Below are positions 21,006 through 29,400 of a stretch of DNA of 50,630 bases, in pieces (position 1 is the first letter of the stretch; every line of letters starts with the position of its first letter). A program made the position numbers and the translations under genes. Under the pieces are notes generated by a model. It was given only the letters and a program-made list of their open reading frames with translations. It was not told the DNA's origin and searched no databases. The DNA is from Lachnospiraceae bacterium (GTDB lineage: Bacteria; Bacillota; Clostridia; Lachnospirales; Lachnospiraceae). The stretch lies in the NCBI GenBank assembly GCA_017472605.1, contig JAFUPV010000075.1:1-50630 (forward strand). Direction: 5' to 3'.

Positions 21006-22646
21006 TTACTGATTCAGGGAAGCCCATGTCTCACGAGCCTGAGCGATGTCATCCAGCTTGTACTGAACTACATCATCAATGCCAAGAGACTCGCACTTTT
21101 CCTTCATCTCATTCCAAACTGCCTCGAACTCAGCCTCGTCTGCCGCAAATACCATGCGCCAGGAACCAGGAACGATGATATCCTTCAGCGCAGCCTTGGT
21201 CATGAGCATCACATCGTCATCCGCAGTCAGGAATGCAGCAAATCCTTCTGTCTGGTTTGCAACCGGCCATTCTTTGTCTTCAATCAGCTCTCTCAGATAG
21301 GTATAGCCGTATAATTCGGTCCAGTCTTTCGCAAGATCACTGCTGTATACATAATCATAGTAGCTCGGGAACAGAGTATAGTTGTAGCTGGTGCCGTACT
21401 CATGTACATAGCCGCTGCTCAGCAGATAGGTAATGTTCCAGAAATTGATTGTCTCATCCGCCGGAAGCTCAAGCTCTGTACCTGCTGCCAGTGCCTCTGC
21501 AAAGGTCTCGGTAATGGTCGGCACGCCGTTCTCGTCATAGTTCCAGCGTCTGTCATCACCCGGATAGCCGCTCCACAGAGTAAGCAGATCCTCTTCACTT
21601 GCCAGAATATCCAGGAACTGTACCGCTGCCTCCACATTTTCACAGGTTGAGGAAATGCAGTAGCCGCCGGTCGGGAAGGAGGAAGCAGTGCTGTAGGTCG
21701 GAAGGAACTCGTCAAATACAACCGGATAGTAACCGTCGCTCTCCCAGCCCGGGTCACCGGACCATCCAGCCAGAGCAGCGCCGCTGTGAATCTTCTCCCA
21801 TGCGGTGGATCTTGTCTGAGACAGGGAATCCGGGTCTACCAGACCGGCCTGATTCATCTCAAACATGAACTTCAGTCCACGGTAATATACGCTGCCGTCT
21901 GCGAAAATGGAGGTACCGGTCTGTGTCAGCACGTCATACTCAACGCCCCAGCCCAGATAGGTTTCCTGCTTTCCAAGCAGACAGTAAATGCTGTTCATGT
22001 TCCAGAAATGATCGGTATCAAAATCGGAGAACAGGTTCATTCCATAGGTCGGAAGTCCGTCTTCCGTCTGCGGACGGGTTTCCTGCATCTTCTTCATTAC
22101 CGGGATAATCTCCTCCAGCGTGCTGAATTCCGGATAACCTGCCTCTGCATAGATTTCCCAGTTCATCTTGATTGCGTTACGCTCGGTATCTGCTGCTACG
22201 TTCAGCATGCTCGGTCCAACCTGGCCGATGTAGTACAGATTTCCGGTATCATTGCTGTTATACTCACGGGCAAACGCGAAGGACGGGTCAAAGAGATCCG
22301 CATGTGCCTGGATGTTCGGCATGTCGTCGATGTACTCGTCCAGCGGAATGATCAGGCCGCTGTCTGCAGCAGTCAGCATTTCCTGCTGCGGAAGCCAGAT
22401 AACGTCAGCCAGATCGCCGGATGCCAGCTGTGCCTGCAGCTTCTCGGTTGAGTAGGGAACTACCTCGATGGAAAGGCCGCGGTCTTCAAAGAATTTTCCA
22501 AGTCCTCCGGTCAGTTCTCCGCTTCCGGCATTGGCATTTACGCCGAAATAGGTAATGGAAGTTACTTCGCCTTCTGCTTCCGCTGCAACAGCAAGACCTG
22601 AGCATGCAAGGGAAAGTGCCATGGTAAGTGTCAGGATACGTTTCAT
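21006..22646 (-). CDS. Sugar ABC transporter solute-binding protein (system 1)
   Basis: A 546-residue extracellular family 1 binding protein of the LplA/YesO type, which captures oligosaccharides for a two-permease importer. Residues 1-22 form a signal peptide. The Cys at position 15 (LSLAC) loosely fits a lipobox, but the hydrophobic stretch continues past it to AVAA-EAE, which looks like a signal peptidase I site. Membrane anchoring is therefore uncertain. The mature protein has features of the family such as ASGDLADVIWLPQQEM and an aromatic-rich C-terminal half. AAAGGAGG precedes the ATG at 22646. It is the third gene of a permease-permease-binding protein unit. A small hairpin upstream may raise its expression. 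Confidence 0.92.
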   Translation of the reverse strand: MKRILTLTMALSLACSGLAVAAEAEGEVTSITYFGVNANAGSGELTGGLGKFFEDRGLSIEVVPYSTEKLQAQLASGDLADVIWLPQQEMLTAADSGLIIPLDEYIDDMPNIQAHADLFDPSFAFAREYNSNDTGNLYYIGQVGPSMLNVAADTERNAIKMNWEIYAEAGYPEFSTLEEIIPVMKKMQETRPQTEDGLPTYGMNLFSDFDTDHFWNMNSIYCLLGKQETYLGWGVEYDVLTQTGTSIFADGSVYYRGLKFMFEMNQAGLVDPDSLSQTRSTAWEKIHSGAALAGWSGDPGWESDGYYPVVFDEFLPTYSTASSFPTGGYCISSTCENVEAAVQFLDILASEEDLLTLWSGYPGDDRRWNYDENGVPTITETFAEALAAGTELELPADETINFWNITYLLSSGYVHEYGTSYNYTLFPSYYDYVYSSDLAKDWTELYGYTYLRELIEDKEWPVANQTEGFAAFLTADDDVMLMTKAALKDIIVPGSWRMVFAADEAEFEAVWNEMKEKCESLGIDDVVQYKLDDIAQARETWASLNQ

Positions 22647-22684
22647 AAAAGTTTTCCTCCTTTAGAAAATAATGTCTCTATGCC

Positions 22685-22699
22685 AAGCCCAACGGGCTT
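22685..22699 (-). other. Small hairpin between permease and binding protein genes
   Basis: AAGCCC, loop of 3, GGGCTT lies in the 126-bp gap upstream of the binding protein gene. It is too weak and lacks a T run for a full terminator. It could protect the downstream message, which binding protein genes often need in excess; this is inference. Confidence 0.35.
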
Positions 22700-22772
22700 T
22701 GTGCCATCTTTGTGCCATGAAAACCGGCTTTTGAATCAGTCTGTAACAATGGATTTTTTTCAATTTCCTTCC

Positions 22773-23696
22773 TCAGCCCTTTACCGCGCCGATCATTACA
22801 CCCTGTACATAGTAGCGCTGAATGAACGGGTATACGCAGATGATGGGAAGGATGGTTACAACTGCCATCGTGTTGCGGACGGAAGTTGTGGAAATCTGTG
22901 TCGCCTTATCCAGCATGCTCATGTCTGTCATGCTGTTGATGCTTGCCGCAATCGCAGTTGCCTGGTTCAGATATTCATACAGGGTGAACTGCAAAGTGTA
23001 CAGATGGGAATCGGTAATGTAAAGCAGCGTGTCCATGTAGGAGTTCCAGGAGCTGACCGCACTGAACAGGGCAACCGTTGCCAGGATCGGTTTGGACAGC
23101 GGGAAGATGATGTGGATGAATCGCTGCGCATAGCCGGCTCCGTCGATCTGCGCCGATTCTTCCAGCGCCGCAGGCAGGGATTCAATGAAGGTCTTTACCA
23201 GAACCATGTTATAGACACGGATCAGACCGGGGATGACATAAACCCAGAAATTGTTGAGCAGTCCCAGCATTTTGATGTTCATGTAGATCGGAATCATTCC
23301 GGCTGAGAAGTACATGGTAATTACCGTCATCCGGTACAGGAACTTTCTGTGCTTCATATGCTCCTTGGTGAACAGGTAGGCCAGAACGGCTGTGGTGATC
23401 AGCGGAAGGAAGGTTCCCAGCACCGTGCGGCTGACCGAAATGAACAGGGAATTCGCCACATTTTCCAGCTTAAACAGATTCACATAGTTCTTCAGATGAA
23501 AGCCGATCGGTTTATACATGACCAGTCCCAGGTCCACATAGTCGTTTCGGCTGATGGTGTTGATGATCAGGTAATAGAACGGATAAATGCAGACCAGCGC
23601 CAGCAGAATGAAGACAGTATAGGTAATTGTATAAAATACTTTGTCTGCTGTCGAGAGTTTCTTTTTCTTAACTACAATTCCATCTTTCTTACGCAT
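22773..23696 (-). CDS. Sugar ABC transporter permease, LplC/YesQ type (system 1)
   Basis: A 307-residue inner-membrane permease with six predicted membrane segments. The cytoplasmic coupling (EAA) motif reads EESAQIDGAGYAQRFIHIIF near residues 179-198. The C-terminus ...VQGVMIGAVKG is typical of the LplC/YtcP group. It pairs with the permease encoded just upstream (18 bp gap) and the binding protein downstream. No ATP-binding subunit is encoded in this window; such systems in Firmicutes usually share an MsmX-type ATPase. GGAGAGGAGG precedes the ATG at 23696. Confidence 0.94.
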   Translation of the reverse strand: MRKKDGIVVKKKKLSTADKVFYTITYTVFILLALVCIYPFYYLIINTISRNDYVDLGLVMYKPIGFHLKNYVNLFKLENVANSLFISVSRTVLGTFLPLITTAVLAYLFTKEHMKHRKFLYRMTVITMYFSAGMIPIYMNIKMLGLLNNFWVYVIPGLIRVYNMVLVKTFIESLPAALEESAQIDGAGYAQRFIHIIFPLSKPILATVALFSAVSSWNSYMDTLLYITDSHLYTLQFTLYEYLNQATAIAASINSMTDMSMLDKATQISTTSVRNTMAVVTILPIICVYPFIQRYYVQGVMIGAVKG

Positions 23697-23714
23697 TGCT
23701 CTTTCCTCCTCTCC

Positions 23715-24671
23715 TTAGAATGCACTGGTGCCGCGGACAATTTTTGACAGCCAGTTGGCTCCCGCAAACAGAACCAGTGAGATGACCGATTTCATCATAC
23801 CGACTGCCGTTGAATAGGAAATCAGACCGGAGCCGATACCCATGTTATAGACATACAGATCCAGAGATTCGATGTATGGCTTTGTCATCGCGTTGCTGAA
23901 CAGCTGATGCTGTTCCATTCCCGTGTTCAGGAAGTTTCCGATGCTCATGATCAGCAGGACGAAGAATGTGGGGATCAGCTGGGGCAGGATGATGTGCCAG
24001 ATCCGGCGCATGCGGCCTGCTCCGTCCACCTCGGCTGCCTCCAGGATTTCATGGTCGATGCCTGCAATGGCTGCCATGTAGACGATTGCGTTCCATCCAA
24101 GGGATTTCCACAGCTGCAGCAGAGCCATCTTCAGCCAGACATGGTTGCTGTCCGTCAGGAAGGAAATTCCGGTTTCGATGATGCCAAGCTCCTTCAGAAT
24201 GTTGTTGACAAATCCGGTATCTACCGCCAGCATACCGTAAACAAGAGAGTAAACGATAACCCAGGAAATGAAGTTCGGCAGTGTGGTAACTGTCTGCACA
24301 AACTTACGGAACTTCACGGAACGAAGCTCGTTTAAGAAAATTGCGAAGAACATGGGAACCGGCATCAGAAGATAGTTGATCAGCTGCATTCCCAGTGTGT
24401 TTCGGATGACTTCCATCAGCCGGTTTCTCATGACCGGCTGCATGAACAGTGTGGTGAAGTTCCGCAGTCCCACCCAGTCGCAGTCAAGCAGGTTCCGTCC
24501 CGGCTTGTAATTGACAAAGGCGAAGGACCATCCCCACAGCGGCAGGTAGCTGAATACAAAGACAAAAATCACAAATGGCAGCGCCATCCAGAAAAGTTTT
24601 CTTCCATCGCGTTCATATACCGATTTGTACCCGTTTTTTTTCGTCTTATGTTTTTTGGTGTTTTTTGCCAT
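23715..24671 (-). CDS. Sugar ABC transporter permease, LplB/YesP type (system 1)
   Basis: A 318-residue permease with a basic N-terminus (AKNTKKHKTKK) and six membrane segments. The coupling motif reads ILEAAEVDGAGRMRRIWHII, and the C-terminus ends KIVRGTSAF, a family signature. The first conserved segment after the initial helix reads WGWSFAFVNYKPGRNLLD. The start is placed at ATG 24671, which has GGAGG nine bases upstream; upstream Met codons lie before or too near that site. It is the first gene of the unit and is driven from the region shared with the divergent YesN-type gene. Confidence 0.94.
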   Translation of the reverse strand: MAKNTKKHKTKKNGYKSVYERDGRKLFWMALPFVIFVFVFSYLPLWGWSFAFVNYKPGRNLLDCDWVGLRNFTTLFMQPVMRNRLMEVIRNTLGMQLINYLLMPVPMFFAIFLNELRSVKFRKFVQTVTTLPNFISWVIVYSLVYGMLAVDTGFVNNILKELGIIETGISFLTDSNHVWLKMALLQLWKSLGWNAIVYMAAIAGIDHEILEAAEVDGAGRMRRIWHIILPQLIPTFFVLLIMSIGNFLNTGMEQHQLFSNAMTKPYIESLDLYVYNMGIGSGLISYSTAVGMMKSVISLVLFAGANWLSKIVRGTSAF

Positions 24672-24760
24672 TTGCATAATCCTCCGTTTCCCCTTTCGCA
24701 TGTTGTATTGTATGGATTGCCCAGCGAAACATGTTTTTGCGCTTCGCTTTTGTTGAATTT

Positions 24761-24789
24761 ACTATATCAGTTCTCCCCCGCCGCGGTAA
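24761..24789 (-). promoter_or_regulatory. Candidate promoter of the first ABC unit
   Basis: On the minus strand TTACCG (24784-24789), a 17-base spacer and TATAGT (24761-24766) form a weak promoter. Two TTTGTTGA motifs (plus-strand reading) at 24808 and 24826 lie just upstream of the -35 box, and a third lies at 24748. They could be regulator sites. Confidence 0.4.
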
Positions 24790-24851
24790 ATATGAAAAAA
24801 ATGACCTTTTGTTGAAAATCCGCACTTTGTTGATATTCCACAGAAAACCGG

Positions 24852-24881
24852 TTGAATTTCTCATTTCGTCTGTGCTATATT
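24852..24881 (+). promoter_or_regulatory. Candidate promoter of the YesN-type gene (system 1)
   Basis: TTGAAT (24852-24857), an 18-base spacer and TATATT (24876-24881) precede the ATG at 24914. The GAGGT ribosome site is at 24902-24906. Confidence 0.5.
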
Positions 24882-24913
24882 TAGCATAGAAAATTCCGTA
24901 CGAGGTAACACCT

Positions 24914-26380
24914 ATGAATGATATTCTGTTAGTGGATGACGAACCGACCGTTCTGCAAAATCTCTATCTGGCTCTGGACTGGTCCGAATATGGATTCCGG
25001 CACGTCCATACCGCCGGCAGCGCCGAAGAGGCCATGCGTCTGATGAAGGAAAATCTGATTGATCTGATCATTCTTGACATCCAGATGCCCAGAGTAACCG
25101 GACTGGAAATGCTGAAACAGGTCCGCGCCAAATATCCCAATACCCACTGCATCCTGATCTCCGCCCACAGCAAGTTCGAATATGCAAAAGAAGCGCTTCG
25201 TCTGAATGTGGAGAATTATCTTCTGAAACCAATTGACATTAATGAGCTGCGTGAAACCGTGACCCACGCAGCAGAAAACATTGCGAAGGATTCCGCGGCC
25301 TCCCACAACCTGTTTGAGCGCAACCTTCTGGAGCGCTGGCTTTACGGGCGAATCACCAGCGACGAGCTGATGGAACACAGCCAGTATACCCAGTATAATG
25401 TTCTGCTCCGCGATTACTGCGCCGTCATCGTTCACCGCCCCGGCGGTGCCGCTCTTCCCCTTCGTCAGCTGACTGCTGCTCTTCCACCAGACATTTGCGC
25501 CTGGCCGCTGACTGTGGATGACAGCATGGGCATTCTGCTGCTTGGCGGCCATGACGTTTCCGATGGCTATGTCCGGGCGGCGGCTCCGTCCGTCACTGCC
25601 GCCTATCCGGGGACGCAGATTGTCTGTGGTTCCTGTGCCACCGGCAGCGGCAATGTGAGCAAAAGTCTGGCCGATGCCAGACATGCTCTGGAATATGCAC
25701 GGCTTGCCGGCTGCAGCGGTTTTCTTTCGTTCAGTCAGATTGACTGGAATCCGTTTTCCCCGGCTCAGCTGACCGGGCTGAACGATCTGCTGCAGATGGA
25801 GCCGTCCGAGAAGCAGGTCAGCAGCTTTACTGCCGGGCTGACCGGCAAACCGGCCAATCCGGAGCATGCCTTCTGCAGCCTCTATGCGCACATTTGTCTG
25901 GCGCTGCTTCACATGACAGAGACACCGGACCGGAAGCAGCCGGCTCTTTTGCCTCTGACTGCGCCCTATTCCAGGGAGCATCTGGATCAGGCCGTTGTCC
26001 GCGCCGTGCAGCAGCTTCACAGCAGCAAACAGCAGAGTACCCAGAATCTTTCCCCCATCATCCAGCGTGTTGTCCGCTACATCCGCGACAATCTGAGCAG
26101 TTCTATTTCCATCAAACAGTTCTGTGAGCAGACCAACATGAATCCGACTTACATCGGACGGCTGTTTAAAGAGGAACTGGGCATGTATTTCAGTGAATAT
26201 GTCTGCGTTCTTCGGGTGAATAAGGCAAAGCTGCTGTTAGAGAACACGACGCTGTCTGTCAGCGACATTGCCAGACAGGTTGGCATCTATGATGTCAGCT
26301 ATTTTGTCCAGTGCTTCAAAAAGCAGGAACGGACCTCGCCGATGAAATACCGGCAGGCGGTTCTGCAGAATAAAAAATAA
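24914..26380 (+). CDS. YesN-type response regulator (system 1)
   Basis: A 488-residue regulator with a receiver domain (residues 1-120; acidic pocket Asp8-Asp9, phospho-acceptor Asp55 in IILDIQMP, Lys in LKPID), a variable middle region and a C-terminal AraC-type DNA-binding domain (from about 385; FCEQTNMNPTYIGRLFKEEL and VSDIARQVGIYDVSYFVQCF). It diverges from the permease-permease-binding protein unit, whose promoter it probably controls. No kinase gene follows it; the likely partner is the YesM-type kinase at 18885-20657. The next gene downstream on the same strand is the GH2/six-hairpin fusion, 79 bp away. Confidence 0.93.
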   Translation: MNDILLVDDEPTVLQNLYLALDWSEYGFRHVHTAGSAEEAMRLMKENLIDLIILDIQMPRVTGLEMLKQVRAKYPNTHCILISAHSKFEYAKEALRLNVENYLLKPIDINELRETVTHAAENIAKDSAASHNLFERNLLERWLYGRITSDELMEHSQYTQYNVLLRDYCAVIVHRPGGAALPLRQLTAALPPDICAWPLTVDDSMGILLLGGHDVSDGYVRAAAPSVTAAYPGTQIVCGSCATGSGNVSKSLADARHALEYARLAGCSGFLSFSQIDWNPFSPAQLTGLNDLLQMEPSEKQVSSFTAGLTGKPANPEHAFCSLYAHICLALLHMTETPDRKQPALLPLTAPYSREHLDQAVVRAVQQLHSSKQQSTQNLSPIIQRVVRYIRDNLSSSISIKQFCEQTNMNPTYIGRLFKEELGMYFSEYVCVLRVNKAKLLLENTTLSVSDIARQVGIYDVSYFVQCFKKQERTSPMKYRQAVLQNKK

Positions 26381-26384
26381 TCAA

Positions 26385-26415
26385 CAGCGCAGAGGATTTA
26401 CTTCCTCCTGCGCTG
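26385..26415 (+). terminator. Hairpin between the YesN-type gene and the GH2 fusion gene
   Basis: CAGCGCAG-AGGA, loop TTTACT, TCCT, one bulged base, CTGCGCTG. A short T run (CTTTTC) follows 6 bases later. It may be a partial terminator that lets some transcripts run into the next gene. Confidence 0.5.
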
Positions 26416-26459
26416 CCTGACTTTTCAACGAATAAAATGAATTTAAGGAGAATCGTACC

Positions 26460-29400
26460 ATGGAAAAACATCGCATTTCACTTCTTGACGGCTGGCGCTT
26501 CGCCCTGACGGAAAACGGACAGGCGGTCCTGCCGGATCATGATGACAGTGGCTGGCGCATCGTGGATCTGCCCCACGACTGGCAGATTGAACAGACAAGG
26601 AAACAGGAAAAACCGGATGACGGCCGTCAGGGCTTTTTCCCGCGGGAGCATGTGGGCGTCTACCGTCTGCATTTCCACGCGGACGAGGGCTGGAAGCAGA
26701 AATCGGTCCGGATCCTTTTTGACGGTGTTCAGCACTTTTCCACGGTCTACCTCAACGGTCAGAGGGTCGGCGGGCGCCCCTACGGATATGTCCCCTTCCT
26801 CTGTGATCTGACTTCTACGCTGAAGTTCGGTGAGGAAAACGTCCTCGCAGTCTGTGTGGACAACCGGGATCCAAGCAATGGTTCCTGGAGCGCGTACGGC
26901 GGCGACCGATGGTATTCCGGTGCGGGAATTTACCGGAATGTGTGGCTTCTGGTACAGGATCCGGTTCACATCAGCCACGATGGCATCCGCATAACTGCCG
27001 CGCCGCTGCATCACGGGCCAAACGGCGATGTGCCGGATGTGGCGGGGATCCGGTGCGATAAGGCGGCGGTTTCGATCCGGGTTGAGGTGGACGGAATGTT
27101 GACCGCTGATGAGAAAAAAGCAGACAGAACATCTGTCGGTTTCCAAAGCGATTCTGTCCAATCCACCGACAGCGATGCGGCAGACTGTATCGGAGAAATT
27201 TCCCTGCATACCGAGATTTTTGACTGTGAGAATCAGCTGGTCTATTCGTCCGATCTTCCTGCTCAGCCGCTGATTCAAACGGATTTCCAATTGAAGTCTC
27301 CGCTTCTCTGGACCATTGAAAAGCCGGTTCTGTACCGTGCGGAATTTACGCTGACAGACGGTTCCCGGATTCTGGATGCGCATGTGGTGCGCTTTGGTAT
27401 CCGCACCGCTGTCTTCGACGAGGAGGATGGTTTTGTTCTGAATGGAAGAAAGACGAAGCTGTGGGGTGTGAATCTTCACCATGACGGTGTTTCCGTCGGA
27501 GCTGCCGTTCCGGTTGAAGTGTGGAAGCGGCGCCTGAAGGTTCTGAAAACCATTGGTGTCAACACACTGCGCTTCTCCCACAATCCAATGGCAGAGGAGC
27601 TGTATGAGCTGTGCGATGAGATGGGATTTCTTGTTATTGATGAGCTGTATGACAAGTGGATTCAGAGCAACATGTATTTTGATGCCCTTTATGACGAGTG
27701 GCACGGGAAGGATCTGGCTGCCATGGTCCGCCGCGACGCCAACCATCCCTGCGTGATTCTCTGGAGCGTGGGAAATGAAGTCCGCGGTCAGTATTCGGAA
27801 GTGTATTTCCAGTGTCTGAAGGAAATGTGTGATCTGTGCCGGAAGGAGGACCCAACCCGCGGCGTTTCCACCGCGCTGATTACGTTCGTCCTCCCGGAAT
27901 ACAATGACACGACACCGCTGGGCAAACGGCTGGCAATTCTTCGCCGTTACGCGGAAATTGTTGATGTTGTCATGGCAAACTACATGGAGAACTACTATGA
28001 AAAGCTCCGTGAGAGCGGTATGCGCAAGCCAATCATCGGTTCCGAGGTCCGCACCTATTACCGGGGCGATGAGCGGTTCCCGGATTTCACCGCAGTCAGC
28101 CAGGAATCGCCCTATGCCATCGTGAAAAAGCATGACTGGGTATGCGGCGCTCTTGTCTGGGCGGGCATCGATTACCTTGGAGAGAGCCCGTTCTGGCCGT
28201 TACGCGGATGGACCGGAAATCTTCTGGATTCAACGGCCGATGTCAAACTGCGGGCATGGTACTGCGCCGCTCACTGGTCAAACGAACCGGTTCTGAAGCT
28301 GGCGGTTTATGACGAGACAGAGCCCTGGGACGGCGCACGCGGCATGTGGAGCTTTCCCCAGATGCGTGCCCACTGGAACTATCCATATTTTGAAAAAATG
28401 ATGCATGTGGCTGTTATGACCAACTGTGATACCGTGAAGCTGTACCAGAACAGCCAGACCGTCCGAATCGGATATCTTTCGGAACACAAAGATGGCATGA
28501 TCCATTTCTATCTTCCCTATATTCCCGGCGTTCTGCGGGCAGAGGGCTATCAGTCCGGCCATCTGATGGCGGAGGACGCGCTCTATTCCGATCATCAGGC
28601 AGAGAAGCTTCATCTGGAAACGGACCGGACAACGCTTCCTGCGGACGGTCACAGCGTTGCTTTTGTGGATCTGATGCTGGAGGATAAACAGGGCTGCCGC
28701 TACATGCTGGAAGACAGGGAGGTAAGCTGGAGACTGGAGGGCTGCGGCGCCTCGGTCGTTATCGACAACGGAAACGCCTGGTCCCTTCTTCCTTTCGATT
28801 CTCCAAAAATGCCGATGCACAATGGCCATATTATGCTGATGGTGCGGGCCGGACATGAAGCAGGAGAGGCGGTTCTGACGCTGCAGGTGGAGGGCTTTGA
28901 GGAACAGACTGTGACATTTACGTTTGATCCGGTCAGCGAATCTCCGTTTCTTTATCAGCCAATACCAGGCGGCTTCGAAATTCATAACGGCAAAAACAAT
29001 TATACCAGACCAGTCTATCCCCCTCACATGAATGACGACCTGCTGGGCATCCATGGAAAAAAGAGCACCCGTTTTATTTACTGGCTCGGGGATCGGCCCA
29101 GGCTTGCATTGCAAAGCGTCGATACCAATGTATACAAGTGCCATGCGCATCTCTTTCTCGGTATTAAAGGAGGAAAATGGCTTGATGAAATGGAACAGAT
29201 CACTGCAAGATATCGATATGGTCATGTGGAATATGAAATTTCAGATGAATCCTTTGACGGGATTATTAGACTCACCTATACCCGCTCTGATCGGCTCGAT
29301 GCCATGCTGATAAAAGCAGAACTTCCGGATTGCGTCAAAGATAAACTTGTATTTGCCGCTGCAGGTCAGGACGAAGCAGCAAGCTCACAGCCGGTAGGCG

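Noticed and set aside
20681-21178. Plus-strand open frame over the 46-bp array with repeated peptide
   Set aside because: The peptide repeat only reflects the DNA repeat, and the frame runs antisense into the binding protein gene. No ribosome site.
24929-26020. Minus-strand open frame of 363 codons
   Set aside because: Antisense to the YesN-type regulator and without family resemblance.
26478-28133. Minus-strand open frame of 551 codons
   Set aside because: Antisense to the GH2 half of the fusion gene, whose catalytic motifs are intact; explained by codon bias in the GC-rich region.
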